The notes: a model not told the origin generated them from the letters alone. Positions 54,173 to 64,000 are shown, counted from the stretch's first letter. The stretch: 64,000 nucleotides of DNA from Microbacterium candidum (GCF_030315975.1 NZ_JASXSZ010000004.1:434001-498000); one strand, 5' to 3'. Program-made: numbers and translations.

Positions 54173-56694
54173 TGCGCGTCCCGCTTTCGTGGCTGCGTGA
54201 ATACGTCGAGGTCCCCGCGCAGGCGACGCCGGAGGACATCCTCGCGGCCCTCGTGCGGGTCGGGTTCGAAGAGGAGGACGTCCACCGCTTCGAGCTTTCC
54301 GGCCCGATCGTCGTCGGGCAGGTCCTCGAGTTCGTCGACGAGCCGCAGTCCAACGGCAAGACGATCCGCTGGTGCCAGGTGGATGTGGGGGAGTCCGAGC
54401 CCCGCGGCATCGTGTGCGGCGCGCACAACTTCTTCGTCGGCGACAAGGTCGTCGTGACGCTCCCGGGCGCCGTGCTTCCCGGCCCGTTCCCGATCGCGGC
54501 GCGCAAGACCTACGGACACGTCTCCGACGGCATGATCGCCTCGGCGCGCGAGCTCGGCCTCGGTGAGGAGCACAACGGCATCCTGCGTCTGGTCGAGCTC
54601 GGCATCGACGCGCCCGCCGGCACCGACGCGATCGCGCTCCTGGGCCTCGACGACGTGGCTGTCGACGTCAACGTCACCCCCGACCGCGGGTACGCGCTGT
54701 CCATCCGCGGCATCGCGCGCGAGTACTCGCACTCGACGGGCGCCGCATTCCGCGATCCGGCAGACCACGCCCCGCACGACCTCATGCCGGGCACGGGCTT
54801 CCCGATCGCCGTGCAGGACGACGCGCCGATCCGCGGTCGCGTCGGGGCGACGGAGTTCGTCGCCCGCGTCGTGCGCGGCGTCGACCCGACGAAGCCGACG
54901 CCGGCCTGGATGGTGGCGCGCCTGACCCTCGCCGGCATCCGCTCGCTCGGAATCCTCATCGACATCACGAACTACGTGATGCTCGAGCTCGGTCAGCCCA
55001 CGCACGGATACGACCTCGACAAGCTGCAGGGTGGCATCACGGTGCGCCGCGCCACGCCGGGCGAGAAGATCGAGACGCTCGACGGAAAGCTGCGCACGCT
55101 GGATGTCGAGGACCTCCTCATCACCGACGAGTCCGGCCCCATCGGCCTCGCCGGCGTCATGGGCGGTGGACCGACCGAGATGAGCGAGACGACGCGCAAC
55201 GTCCTCGTCGAGGCGGCTGCGTTCGACACCGTCTCGATCGCGCGCACCGCGCGCCGGCACAAGCTGCCGAGCGAGGCGTCCCGCCGCTTCGAGCGCGGGG
55301 TCGACCCCCTTATGCCGTTCGTCGCCTCTCGCCGCGTCGCCGACCTCATGGTCGAGTACGCGGGCGGCACGATCGACCCCGACTACGGTGGAGCGCTCTT
55401 CGCGGAGATCTTCGTCGCCGGCATCCACCTCCCGCCGACGTTCGTGCAGGACCTCATCGGCGTCGACTACACCGCCGGCGAGATCGAGGCCGCGCTGCGG
55501 CTCATCGGCTGCGAGGTCGAGGCTGCGTCATCCGCGGTCCCCGAGCTTGTCGAGGGGTGGCACGTCATCCCGCCGACGTGGCGCCCCGACCTGACCGACA
55601 AGTGGACCCTCGCGGAGGAGGTCGGCCGCATCGAGGGGTACGACCGCATCCCGTCGATCCTGCCGACCCCGCCGTCGGGCCGCGGGCTGACGCCCCTTCA
55701 GCAGGGCCGTCGCCGTGTCGCCAATGCGCTCGCGGCCGCAGGGCTCGTCGAGACGCCGTCCTTCCCGTTCACGACGCAGGAGCAGAACGACCTGCACGGG
55801 TCCGCATCGGGCGAGAGCGTGCCGAGCGTCAAGCTCGCGAACGCGCTGGACGGCCAGGCGCCGTATCTGCGCCGCTCGCTCGTCCCGGGTCTCCTGCAGG
55901 TCGCACACCGCAACGAGTCGCGCGGACTCACCGATCTCGCGCTGTTCGAGACGGGGCTGGTCTTCCTCCCGGAGCCCGGTGTCGCGTACGGCACGTCGTC
56001 CGTCCCGCCTCTCGCGGTGCGACCGGATGCGGCGACCCTCGCACACCTCGACGCCTCCATCCCGCCGCAGCACCGGCACGTGGCGGTCCTGCTGACGGGC
56101 AACCGCGTCGCGAAGCAGCCCGGCCAGCAGGCGGTCGCGGCCGGGCTGTCCGACGCGCTCGACGCCGTTCGCACGGTCGCGGCGGCCGCGGGCGTGCACA
56201 TCGACGTCGAGCAGGGGCAGCGTGCGGCGCTGCATCCGGGTCGCGCGGGCGTCCTCCGCGTCGGCGGCACCGAGGTGGGCTACGTCGGCGAGCTGCTCCC
56301 AGCCGTCGCCGAGGCCGCAGATCTGCCCGGTCGCGTCGTCGTCGCCGAGCTCGATCTCGACCTCGTGCTGTCGCTCGCGGGCGAGCGGGTCGTCGCGGCA
56401 TCCCTGTCGGGCTTCCCCGCGGCCACGCAGGACGTGTCGCTCGTCGTCCCCGCGGACGTTCCGGCCGCGGCCGTCGCCGCAGCGCTGACCGAGGGCGCGG
56501 GCGCGCTCCTCGAGTCGCTGCACATCGTCGACGACTACCGCGGATCCGGGGTGCCGGAGGGGTCAAAGAGCCTCACGTTCGCGCTGCGCTTCCGCGCGGC
56601 CGACCGGACGCTGACGGCCGCGGAGGCGACCGACGCGAAGCTCTCCGGCGTCGCGGTGACCGAGGAGCGCTTCGGCGCGAAGCTCCGCGACTGA
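54172..56694 (+). CDS. pheT: Phenylalanine--tRNA ligase beta subunit
   Basis: An 840-residue subunit for tRNA binding and editing. It starts RVPLSWLREYVEVP, then a tRNA-binding OB domain (about 40-150), the B3/B4 editing domain (RYFERGVDPLMP-like segment reading RRFERGVDPLMP), a B5 DNA-binding-like domain (about 405-475), the catalytic-like B6/B7 core, and the C-terminal FDX-ACB anticodon-binding domain (SGFPAATQDVSLVV onwards). In the B5 domain residues 456-462 read VPELVEG. They are encoded by a copy of the family C palindromic repeat, before the conserved PPTWRPDL. The frame is intact. Confidence 0.95.
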   Translation: MRVPLSWLREYVEVPAQATPEDILAALVRVGFEEEDVHRFELSGPIVVGQVLEFVDEPQSNGKTIRWCQVDVGESEPRGIVCGAHNFFVGDKVVVTLPGAVLPGPFPIAARKTYGHVSDGMIASARELGLGEEHNGILRLVELGIDAPAGTDAIALLGLDDVAVDVNVTPDRGYALSIRGIAREYSHSTGAAFRDPADHAPHDLMPGTGFPIAVQDDAPIRGRVGATEFVARVVRGVDPTKPTPAWMVARLTLAGIRSLGILIDITNYVMLELGQPTHGYDLDKLQGGITVRRATPGEKIETLDGKLRTLDVEDLLITDESGPIGLAGVMGGGPTEMSETTRNVLVEAAAFDTVSIARTARRHKLPSEASRRFERGVDPLMPFVASRRVADLMVEYAGGTIDPDYGGALFAEIFVAGIHLPPTFVQDLIGVDYTAGEIEAALRLIGCEVEAASSAVPELVEGWHVIPPTWRPDLTDKWTLAEEVGRIEGYDRIPSILPTPPSGRGLTPLQQGRRRVANALAAAGLVETPSFPFTTQEQNDLHGSASGESVPSVKLANALDGQAPYLRRSLVPGLLQVAHRNESRGLTDLALFETGLVFLPEPGVAYGTSSVPPLAVRPDAATLAHLDASIPPQHRHVAVLLTGNRVAKQPGQQAVAAGLSDALDAVRTVAAAAGVHIDVEQGQRAALHPGRAGVLRVGGTEVGYVGELLPAVAEAADLPGRVVVAELDLDLVLSLAGERVVAASLSGFPAATQDVSLVVPADVPAAAVAAALTEGAGALLESLHIVDDYRGSGVPEGSKSLTFALRFRAADRTLTAAEATDAKLSGVAVTEERFGAKLRD
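55536..55558 (+). repeat. Family C REP copy inside pheT
   Basis: GGTCCCCGAGCTTGTCGAGG, then GGT, is nearly identical to the intergenic copies at 56711-56769. It is read in frame as VPELVEGW within the B5 domain of PheT, between CEVEAASSA and HVIPPTWRPDL, at a loop before a conserved motif. Confidence 0.85.
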
Positions 56695-57002
56695 CGGCGC
56701 AGGGAGTTCTGGTCCCCGAGCTTGTCGAGGGGTCGTGTGTTTGTGGTCCCCGAGCTTGTCGAGGGGTCGTCCGCTGAGCAGCGGGTGGCGACGCCTCGAA
56801 CAGGCTCGGCGGCCGGCGACGGGTGCTGTGCCGTGCCGCGGCTGATCTGATTCTGGTCCCCGAGCTTGTCGAGGGGTCGTCCGCTGCGCGTTCGGTCCCC
56901 GAGCCTGTCGAGGGGTCGTCCACCGTGGGTCGCAGCCGCGACTTATCCACTAATCGGATACGCACGCGGGGCGCGTTGCAGCAGGCGGTGCACGATGTGC
57001 GG
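56695..57002. repeat. Family C REP array upstream of the GIY-YIG gene
   Basis: This 308-bp gap holds four forward copies of the imperfect palindrome GTCCCCGAGCYTGTCGAGGG (56711-56734, 56745-56769, 56855-56880, 56893-56918). A degenerate inverted one lies near 56793-56812 (CCTCGAACAGGCTCGG). Each can fold as CCCCGA/TCG-A-GGG with a bulged A. The stretch just before the nuclease gene (56940-57000) is lower in GC. No other gene is visible. Confidence 0.85.
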
Positions 57003-57341
57003 ATGCCGCACGTGTACATACTTCGCTGCCGGGATGGTTCGTACTACACAGGCAGTACGGACAAGGATCCTGAGATTCGTGTCTGGGAACACAACAACGA
57101 CGAGCATCTCGCCGCGCGATACACGATCAAGAGGCGCCCGGTGGTCCTCGTGTACCTGGAGGAATTCGAGCAGATCAGCGCGGCCTTCGCTCGCGAGAAA
57201 CAGGTGCAGAACTGGAGTCGTGCCAAGAAGGAGGCCCTGATCGAGGAGCGTGGGCACGACCTGCCGCGCCTCGCGCGGTCGGGGCCAGCAGCCTCCGCGA
57301 AGTTGGCGGATGACGCGGAGTCGGGGCACTCGGATAGGTAG
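57003..57341 (+). CDS. GIY-YIG nuclease family protein (UPF0213-like)
   Basis: A 112-residue single-domain GIY-YIG protein. The motif pair appears as HVYILRCRDGSYYTGSTD (VYIL 4-7, YYTG 14-17). The conserved Arg is R26 in IRVWEHN. Other conserved segments are AARYTIKRRPVVLVY, the metal-binding Glu in AFAREKQVQNWSRAKKEAL (E65), and the RGHDLPRLARSG end. All key positions are present, so it may be an active endonuclease. Roughly 56 percent GC over its first 120 bases is well below the neighbours, suggesting transfer. The ATG is at 57003, and longer frames only translate REP DNA. The REP arrays on its two sides point in opposite directions. Confidence 0.88.
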   Translation: MPHVYILRCRDGSYYTGSTDKDPEIRVWEHNNDEHLAARYTIKRRPVVLVYLEEFEQISAAFAREKQVQNWSRAKKEALIEERGHDLPRLARSGPAASAKLADDAESGHSDR

Positions 57342-57379
57342 CCGCCTCACGGCGAGCGGTTGACGTCGTCTGCGCGCGG

Positions 57380-57513
57380 CGACCCCTCGACAGGCTCGGG
57401 GACCGGAGCGTCTGAAGCGCCGAGGCTCACTGCGACCTGTGACGGGCTCGGGGATCTGCGACAGCGATGAGCTGGGCTGACTCGGCGCGACCCCTCGACA
57501 GGCTCGGGGACCG
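57380..57513. repeat. Family C REP copies downstream of the GIY-YIG gene
   Basis: Two inverted copies of the palindrome (CGACCCCTCGACAGGCTCGG, then GGACCG, at 57380-57405 and 57487-57513) with a partial GACGGGCTCGGGGA between (57441). Orientation is opposite to the upstream array. The remaining DNA up to 57560 holds no gene. Confidence 0.85.
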
Positions 57514-57574
57514 GTAGTCACTGCGCTCGCGTCGACCATGCCCGGTGAGGCGGGAGCGGGCGTACCGTGGGGCC

Positions 57575-58330
57575 ATGAACGAGACGATCGCCTTTGAGGC
57601 CCCGGACGGCACCGCATTCGACGTGTATGTCGCGCGGCCGGCGGGCGTGCCGCGGGGCGGGATCGTCCTCGTGCACGAGATCTGGGGACTCGTCGCGCAC
57701 ACCCGGGATGTCGCGGACCGGTTCGCCGCCCAGGGCTATCTCGTCGCGGCCCCCGACATCCTCAGCCATGCCGGGGTCGCCCCCGCCCTCGGGGCCGAGC
57801 TCTTCGCCCTCACGAACGACCCCGACGAGGAGGTCCGCGTCGCGGCGCAGCCGCGGATGCGCGATGCGATGACCGGCGTCCGCGCACCCGCGTATGCGGA
57901 GTGGGGGATCGGCGCCCTGCGGGCCGTCGTCGATTGGCTCGAGGGACAGGACGGCGCGTCCGGACGCATCGGCGCTGTCGGCTTCTGCTTCGGCGGCACG
58001 TACGTCTACCTCCTCGCGGCGTCGGACGACCGCATCCGAGCCGCCGTCCCGTTCTACGGCGCGGCGCCGAGCCCCGAGCTCATCCCGGACATCTCCGGCG
58101 CGGTGCTCGCGTTCTACGGGCAGAACGACCCGAGTCTCATTGACGCGCTGCCCGACGTGCGCGAGACCATGACCCGAGCAGGGGTCGACTTCGAGACCGT
58201 CGTCTACCCTGAGGCCGGTCACGCGTTCTTCAACGACCGCGGCCGACGCTATCGCGCCGGCGAAGCCGCCGACGCCTGGCAGCGCACCCTGACGTTCTTC
58301 GGCGAGCACCTCGATCCGGTCGACGTGTGA
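57575..58330 (+). CDS. Dienelactone hydrolase family protein
   Basis: A 251-residue alpha/beta hydrolase. The triad is Cys in GAVGFCFGGTYVY, Asp in GQNDPSLID, and His in PEAGHAFFND. The gate Glu is in VLVHEIWGL. Classical members open dienelactone in chlorocatechol breakdown, while many chromosomal paralogues have unknown esterase roles. No aromatic degradation genes are nearby, so the substrate is open. The ATG at 57575 lies six bases after TACCGT (57563-57568). It ends 44 bp before the arginine leader ORF and shows no sign of operon membership with arg genes. Confidence 0.88.
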   Translation: MNETIAFEAPDGTAFDVYVARPAGVPRGGIVLVHEIWGLVAHTRDVADRFAAQGYLVAAPDILSHAGVAPALGAELFALTNDPDEEVRVAAQPRMRDAMTGVRAPAYAEWGIGALRAVVDWLEGQDGASGRIGAVGFCFGGTYVYLLAASDDRIRAAVPFYGAAPSPELIPDISGAVLAFYGQNDPSLIDALPDVRETMTRAGVDFETVVYPEAGHAFFNDRGRRYRAGEAADAWQRTLTFFGEHLDPVDV

Positions 58331-58338
58331 CGCCCGAT

Positions 58339-58368
58339 TTGCGGATGCCGCGGCCCGGCCGGTATGGT
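58339..58368 (+). promoter_or_regulatory. Promoter before the arginine leader ORF
   Basis: TTGCGG (58339-58344) and TATGGT (58363-58368) are separated by 18 bp. The leader ORF ATG lies six bases after the -10, so its transcript would be leaderless. The element lies between the hydrolase stop and the leader ORF. Confidence 0.6.
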
Positions 58369-58374
58369 CGCGGC

Positions 58375-58458
58375 ATGTCTTCGGCGACCCAGGGACTCAC
58401 GACGCTCCTCACGAGCGTCGTTCCCGCGCGCCGACGTCTGGGCGGACGCCGACTCTAG
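58375..58458 (+). CDS. Putative arginine-rich leader peptide of the arg operon
   Basis: A 27-codon ORF, starting ATG six bases after TATGGT and stopping at TAG, 96 bp before argC. The peptide starts MSSATQGLTTLLTSVV and ends PARRRLGGRRL: five arginines in the last nine residues, using CGC, CGA, CGT, CGC, CGA. It is too short for an enzyme and resembles attenuator leader peptides that carry a run of the operon's end product. A 9-bp hairpin (ACGACGCTC/GAGCGTCGT, 58399-58421) lies within the ORF before the Arg codons. No homologue is known to me. The regulatory role is inference. Confidence 0.6.
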   Translation: MSSATQGLTTLLTSVVPARRRLGGRRL

Positions 58459-58510
58459 GCGACCCCTGCGTGCGGACCTGAAGAGGTCTCGGGTGGGTGT
58501 CGCCGGCACC
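58458..58510 (+). promoter_or_regulatory. Candidate attenuator hairpins before argC
   Basis: GGCGACCCC (58458-58466) can pair with GGG-T-GTCGCC (58495-58504), enclosing a small GACCT-GAAG-AGGTC hairpin (58475-58488). Alternatively GGTGTC (58496-58501) pairs with GGCACC (58505-58510). The two folds share GGTGTC and exclude each other, as in attenuators. The long stem begins at the leader stop codon. No clear U tract follows, so translational or Rho-dependent control is possible. Confidence 0.45.
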
Positions 58511-58554
58511 TGAGCCCGTCCACTGGTCCAGCACCCAGACTCTAAGGTTGAAGC

Positions 58555-59604
58555 ATGCCTTATTCGGTCGCCGTCTCCGGCGCCTCCGGCTACGCGGGGG
58601 GCGAGATCCTCCGCATCCTCGCCGCCCATCCCGACGTCGAGATCCGCACCGTCACGGCGCACTCCAACGCGGGACAGCCGCTCATCGATCATCAGCCGCA
58701 CCTGCGCTCGCTCGCTCACCTGACCCTCCAGGACACGACGCCCGAGATCCTCGCCGGGCACGATGTGGTCTTCCTCGCCCTGCCGCACGGCCAGTCCGGG
58801 CAGTACACCGACGCCTTGGAGGACGCTGCGCTCGTCATCGACGCGGGCGCGGATCACCGTCTTACGTCGCAGGGCGCGTGGGACAGGTTCTACGGCGGCG
58901 CGTTCCACGAACCGTGGGCGTACGGGGTGCCCGAACTGCCCTCGGGCGACGGCAAGCAGCGGTCGAACCTCATCGGCGCTTCGCGCATCGCCGCCCCCGG
59001 ATGCAACGCCTCGACCGTGAGTCTCAGCCTCGCGCCGGGCGTCGCCGCCGGTGTCATCGACCCGGGCGACATCGTGAGCGTCCTCGCGGTCGGTCCGTCC
59101 GGCGCCGGCAAGAGCCTCAAGCCGCACCTCCTCGGCAGCGAGATCCTCGGCACCGCGAACCCCTATGCCGTGGGCGGTGTGCATCGCCACATCCCGGAGA
59201 TCCGGCAGGCGCTCGCGGCCGCCGGTGCCGACCCGACCGAGGTCCGCATCTCGTTCACCCCGGTGATCGTGCCGATGGCGCGGGGCATCCTCGCCACGAG
59301 CTCCGCGCCGATCGCGCCGGGCGCGACCGACGACCAGATCCGGGATGCGTGGGAGCACGCGTACGTCGACGAGACCTTCGTGCACGTCCTGCCGGACGGA
59401 CGATTCCCCCGCACGGCGGACGTCCTCGGCGCGAACACCGCGCTCATGGGCCTGCACATCGACCGGGAGGCGAACCGCGTGACCGTCGTCACCGCCGTCG
59501 ACAACCTCGTGAAGGGAACGGCGGGCGCCGCCGTCCAGTCCATGAACCTCGCGCTCGGCCTTCCCGAAGGCACCGCGCTGACCGTGAACGCGGTGGCACC
59601 GTGA
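58555..59604 (+). CDS. argC: N-acetyl-gamma-glutamyl-phosphate reductase
   Basis: A 349-residue NADPH enzyme reducing N-acetylglutamyl phosphate to the semialdehyde, the third step of arginine synthesis. It begins with [19 protein letters not shown] (here [15 protein letters not shown]) for NADPH, and has [10 protein letters not shown], the catalytic Cys150 in [13 protein letters not shown], and [14 protein letters not shown]. Length is normal. The ATG has TAAGGT six bases upstream (58543-58548), so a second, leader-independent promoter may exist. It is first of the operon and 43 bp before argJ. Confidence 0.96.
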   Translation: MPYSVAVSGASGYAGGEILRILAAHPDVEIRTVTAHSNAGQPLIDHQPHLRSLAHLTLQDTTPEILAGHDVVFLALPHGQSGQYTDALEDAALVIDAGADHRLTSQGAWDRFYGGAFHEPWAYGVPELPSGDGKQRSNLIGASRIAAPGCNASTVSLSLAPGVAAGVIDPGDIVSVLAVGPSGAGKSLKPHLLGSEILGTANPYAVGGVHRHIPEIRQALAAAGADPTEVRISFTPVIVPMARGILATSSAPIAPGATDDQIRDAWEHAYVDETFVHVLPDGRFPRTADVLGANTALMGLHIDREANRVTVVTAVDNLVKGTAGAAVQSMNLALGLPEGTALTVNAVAP

Positions 59605-59647
59605 GCGCCGCTGCGGACAAGAACCGCAATCAGAGGAGTGTCGCCCC

Positions 59648-60805
59648 GTGACCGTCACCGCCCCCGCAGGATTCGAGGCGGCGGGAGTCGCCGCGGGTCT
59701 GAAGTCCACCGGCAAGCCCGATGTCGCGGTCGTCGTCAACCGCGGCCCGCTGAAGGTGGGCGCCGCGGTCTTCACGAGCAACCGCGCGCAGGCGAACCCG
59801 ATCATCTGGTCGAAGCAGGCGATCCAGGACGGCGTCGTGGAGGCGATCGTCCTGAACTCCGGCGGCGCGAACTGCTTCACCGGTCCGTTCGGCTTCCAGA
59901 CGAGCCACCAGACGGCGGAGAAGGCGGCCGAGCTCCTCGGCGTGAGCGCGGGCGACGTGCTCGTGTGCTCCACCGGGCTCATCGGCACGGGCGACGAGGT
60001 CTTCCGCGCGAAGGTGCTCGACGGCACCACGCGGGCGATCGCCGAGCTGTCGGCGGACGGCGGCCACTCCGCATCCCACGCCATCATGACGACCGACACC
60101 GTCGCGAAGACCGCCGTGCGACAGGGCGACGGCTGGTCGATCGGAGGCATGGCGAAGGGCGCCGGGATGCTGGCCCCCGGCCTGGCGACGATGCTCGTGG
60201 TGCTGACCACCGACGCGGTGCTGACCGCGGAGGAGGCCGACGCGCACCTGCGCGCGGCGACCGGCACCACGTTCGACCGTCTCGACTCCGACGGCTGCAT
60301 GTCGACGAACGACCAGGTGTCGCTCCTCGTCAGCGGCGCGAGCGGGGTCGTGCCCGACCCCGTGCAGTTCGCCGCGGCCCTCGCCGAGCTGTGCGGCGAG
60401 CTCGCCGAGAAGCTGCAGCGGGATGCGGAGGGCGCGAGCCACGACATCACGATCCGCGTGACGAACGCGGCATCCGTCGAAGACGCCGTCGAGGTCGGCC
60501 GCTCCGTCGCCCGGAACAACCTCTTCAAGGCCGCGATCTTCGGCAACGACGCGAACTGGGGCCGCGTGCTCGCCGCGATCGGCACGACGAAGGCCGCGTT
60601 CGACCCCTATGACGTCGACGTGTGGATGAACGGCGTCCGCGTGTGCACGGCGGGCGGCCCCGACCGGCCGCGCGACGAGGTCGACCTGACGCCCCGCGCG
60701 ACGGATCTCCTGATCGACCTCAGGGCGGGCGCGGAGGCGGCGACGATCCTCACGAACGATCTGACGCACGACTACGTCCACGAGAACAGCGCCTACGCCT
60801 CATGA
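59648..60805 (+). CDS. argJ: Bifunctional ornithine acetyltransferase/N-acetylglutamate synthase
   Basis: A 385-residue self-processing enzyme that recycles the acetyl group from N-acetylornithine to glutamate (or uses acetyl-CoA if bifunctional). Autocleavage should occur before Thr181 in [14 protein letters not shown], generating alpha and beta chains with Thr as nucleophile. Other motifs are [30 protein letters not shown] and CSTGLIG, and in the beta chain [11 protein letters not shown] and [13 protein letters not shown]. Presence of argJ means the cyclic acetyl route. The GTG start follows AGAGGAG. The stop overlaps the argB ATG. Confidence 0.96.
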   Translation: MTVTAPAGFEAAGVAAGLKSTGKPDVAVVVNRGPLKVGAAVFTSNRAQANPIIWSKQAIQDGVVEAIVLNSGGANCFTGPFGFQTSHQTAEKAAELLGVSAGDVLVCSTGLIGTGDEVFRAKVLDGTTRAIAELSADGGHSASHAIMTTDTVAKTAVRQGDGWSIGGMAKGAGMLAPGLATMLVVLTTDAVLTAEEADAHLRAATGTTFDRLDSDGCMSTNDQVSLLVSGASGVVPDPVQFAAALAELCGELAEKLQRDAEGASHDITIRVTNAASVEDAVEVGRSVARNNLFKAAIFGNDANWGRVLAAIGTTKAAFDPYDVDVWMNGVRVCTAGGPDRPRDEVDLTPRATDLLIDLRAGAEAATILTNDLTHDYVHENSAYAS

Positions 60806-61701
60806 CCGAGCTGCAGCACACGAACCCCGCCGAGGCGTCCGCCAAGGCGGCGACCCTCATCGAGTCGCTGCCGTGGCTGCGCCTGTACCGCGACCAGATC
60901 GTCGTCATCAAGTACGGCGGCAACGCCATGATCTCCGACGAGCTGCAGAACGCCTTCGCCGAGGACATCGCCTACCTCCGCTACGTCGGGGTCAATCCCG
61001 TCGTGGTGCACGGCGGCGGTCCGCAGATCTCGAGCATGCTCGACCGTCTCGCGATCCCGAGCGAGTTCAAGGGCGGGTACCGGGTGACGAGCACCGAGGC
61101 GATCACGGTCGTCCGGATGGTGCTGACGGGCCAGATCAACCCGCAGCTCGTCGCCAAGATCAACGCCCACGGACCGCTCGCGGCGGGCCTGTCCGGAGAG
61201 GATGCCGGCCTGTTCAGCGGCCAGCGCCGCGGCGTCGTGATCGACGGCGTCGAGCACGACCTCGGCCGCGTCGGAGACGTCGTCGAGGTGGATCCGCAGC
61301 CCGTACTCGACCAGCTCGCGGCGGGCCGCATCCCCGTCGTCTCGAGCATCGCGCCGGATCGCGACAATCCGGGCCACTCGCTGAACGTCAACGCGGACGC
61401 CGCGGCGGCCGCACTTGCGATCGCACTCGGCGCCTCTAAGCTCGTCGTCCTCACGGACGTGCCCGGGCTGTACGCCGACTGGCCGAACCGCGAGTCGCTC
61501 GTGTCGCATCTGACGACGGGCGAGCTGCGGGAGCTCCTGCCCGGGCTGGAGTCGGGGATGATCCCCAAGATGCAGGCTTGTCTCGACGCCGTCGAAGGCG
61601 GCGTCGAGACCGCGGCGATCATCGACGGGCGCGTCCCGCATTCGGTGCTCGTCGAGATGTTCACGGAGAAGGGAATCGGCACGGAGGTGGTTTCGCAATG
61701 A
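60802..61701 (+). CDS. argB: Acetylglutamate kinase
   Basis: A 299-residue amino-acid kinase phosphorylating N-acetylglutamate, the usual arginine-feedback step. Motifs are [60 protein letters not shown] and the C-terminal [24 protein letters not shown]. The N-terminal helix before VIKYGG (residues 1-30) is of the type that forms the arginine-sensitive hexamer. Both ends overlap neighbours by four bases (argJ, argD), indicating tight coupling. Confidence 0.96.
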   Translation: MTELQHTNPAEASAKAATLIESLPWLRLYRDQIVVIKYGGNAMISDELQNAFAEDIAYLRYVGVNPVVVHGGGPQISSMLDRLAIPSEFKGGYRVTSTEAITVVRMVLTGQINPQLVAKINAHGPLAAGLSGEDAGLFSGQRRGVVIDGVEHDLGRVGDVVEVDPQPVLDQLAAGRIPVVSSIAPDRDNPGHSLNVNADAAAAALAIALGASKLVVLTDVPGLYADWPNRESLVSHLTTGELRELLPGLESGMIPKMQACLDAVEGGVETAAIIDGRVPHSVLVEMFTEKGIGTEVVSQ

Positions 61702-62905
61702 CATGGCGCGAAGACGTCGCACGGGATCTCGTCAAGAACTCAGGGCCCCGCATGGAGCTGTTCGTGCGCGGCGAGGGCGCGTATCTGTGGGATGCCGACG
61801 GCCGACGCTACCTCGACTTCCTCGCCGGCATCGCGGTGAACTCGCTGGGGCACGCGCATCCCGTCTTCGTCGAGGCGGTCTCCCGCCAGGCAGCGACGCT
61901 CGCGCACGTGTCGAACTACTTCGCCACTCCGCCCCAGCTGGAGCTCGCGGCGGCCCTCAAGCGCCTCGCAGGCACGGGGGAGCGCGGCCGAGTCTTCTTC
62001 GGCAACTCGGGCGCGGAGGCCAATGAGGCGGCGTTCAAGCTCGCCCGCCTGCACGGTCTCGCCTCCGACGGCAGTGTCGTGCGACCCCGTATCCTCGCGC
62101 TCACCGGCGCCTTCCACGGGCGCACGATGGGCACGCTCGCCCTCACCGGCAAGCCCGCGATGCAGGAGCCGTTCGCCCCGATGACGCCGGGCGTCGAGCA
62201 CATCGACTCGACGATCGAGGCGCTCGAGGCGGCGCTCGACGATCGCGTGGCGGCGTTGTTCGTCGAGCCGATCAAGGGCGAGGCGGGTGTCATCGACCTC
62301 CCCGACGGCTACCTGCAGGCGGCGCGTGAGCTGACCGCGCGCCACGGCGCCCTGCTCATCGTCGACGAGATCCAGACCGGCGCCGGTCGCACCGGCGACT
62401 GGTTCGGCTTCCAGCACGCCGGCATCGTCCCGGACGCGATCACGGTCGCCAAGGGCATCGGCGGAGGCTTCCCGATCGGCGCGCTCGTCACCTTCGGCGA
62501 CGCGAGCGACCTGTTCTACCCGGGCACGCACGGTTCGACCTTCGGCGGCAACGCCCTCGGCGCCGCGGTCGCCGCGGCGGTCCTCGGCGAGATCGAGAAC
62601 GCGGGGCTCGTCGAGAACGCCGCGGTGCGCGGTGCGCAGATCCGGGATGCGGTGGCTGCCATCGGCTCCCCGCTCGTATCGGGATGCACCGGTCGCGGCC
62701 TCCTCATCGGCGTGCGGCTGACCTCTGCCGTCGCGGGGCTCGTGGTGTCCGCCGCGCAGGAACGCGGCCTCATCGTCAACGCAGCCAACGACGAGACGGT
62801 GCGCATCGCGCCGCCGCTGAACATCGGCGACGTCGAGATCGACGAGTTCGCCCGTCTGTTCGCCGACTCCCTCGCATCCGTCTCTTCCTCTCTGGAGGTC
62901 TCCGC

Positions 62906-62909
<4 letters not shown>
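61698..62909 (+). CDS. argD: Acetylornithine aminotransferase
   Basis: A 403-residue class III PLP aminotransferase making N-acetylornithine. Motifs are [52 protein letters not shown] and the PLP Lys252 in [13 protein letters not shown], followed by [10 protein letters not shown]. Length is normal. The ATG overlaps the argB stop and the argD stop overlaps the argF start. Confidence 0.96.

Positions 62910-64000
<1,091 letters not shown>

Noticed and set aside
56823..57002. Longer N-terminus for the GIY-YIG protein
   Set aside because: The extra residues (containing LVPELVEGSS and PEPVEGSS) are translated repeat DNA. The conserved domain starts at the ATG at 57003.

Overview
The window is a high-GC (roughly 70 percent by eye) chromosomal segment of an actinobacterium, most likely Microbacterium or a close relative in Microbacteriaceae. 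Support comes from the gene order ftsK-pgsA-cinA-(HTH regulator)-DUF3046-recA-recX-miaB-miaA-dapF-hflX, the lexA/LysM divergent pair, many GTG starts, and two families of short palindromic repeats. Almost everything is core genome. I see no phage, plasmid, insertion sequence, CRISPR array, rRNA or tRNA gene.

Layout. 1-9.6 kb: OsmC-like protein, acyltransferase, FKBP lipoprotein, dxr, a divergent MurE-like ligase, site-2 protease, dapA and RNase J. 9.6-15.7 kb: a 1751-residue multi-spanning membrane protein with internal repeats, then a small membrane protein. 15.8-29.4 kb: DNA translocation, DNA repair and tRNA modification (ftsK, pgsA, cinA, HTH, DUF3046, recA, recX, miaB, miaA), dapF and hflX, with a GNAT, a kinase-like gene and a methyltransferase between them. 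29.5-35.1 kb: S9 peptidase, metF and metE. 35.1-38.2 kb: membrane protein, lexA and a LysM protein. 38.2-44.6 kb: hisC-hisB-hisH-hisA, SseB-like protein, methyltransferase and PLP decarboxylase. 44.6-47.5 kb: DUF1844, infC-rpmI-rplT and an RNA methyltransferase. 47.6-53.1 kb: a nitrate/sulfonate-type ABC transporter divergent from a CitA/CitB-type two-component system. 53.1-57.3 kb: pheS-pheT, then a GIY-YIG nuclease framed by palindromic repeats. 57.6-64 kb: dienelactone hydrolase and the arginine operon argC-J-B-D-F-H (argH cut by the window end).

Regulation. At least 15 genes carry a TANNNT hexamer 6-8 bases before the start codon, the signature of leaderless transcription. It also helps choose several GTG starts. 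An SOS-like box lies before recA, and another overlaps a promoter between lexA and the LysM gene. infC appears to start at ATC. Six Rho-independent or attenuator-like hairpins of differing quality are listed.

The most novel candidate is a 27-codon ORF before argC. It ends in an arginine-rich tail (PARRRLGGRRL), has its own promoter-like elements and is followed by mutually exclusive hairpins. The operon carries no argR between argF and argH. I read this as a possible arginine-sensing attenuator. The second candidate is a lower-GC GIY-YIG nuclease gene framed by oppositely oriented arrays of a repeat that also sits in frame inside pheT.
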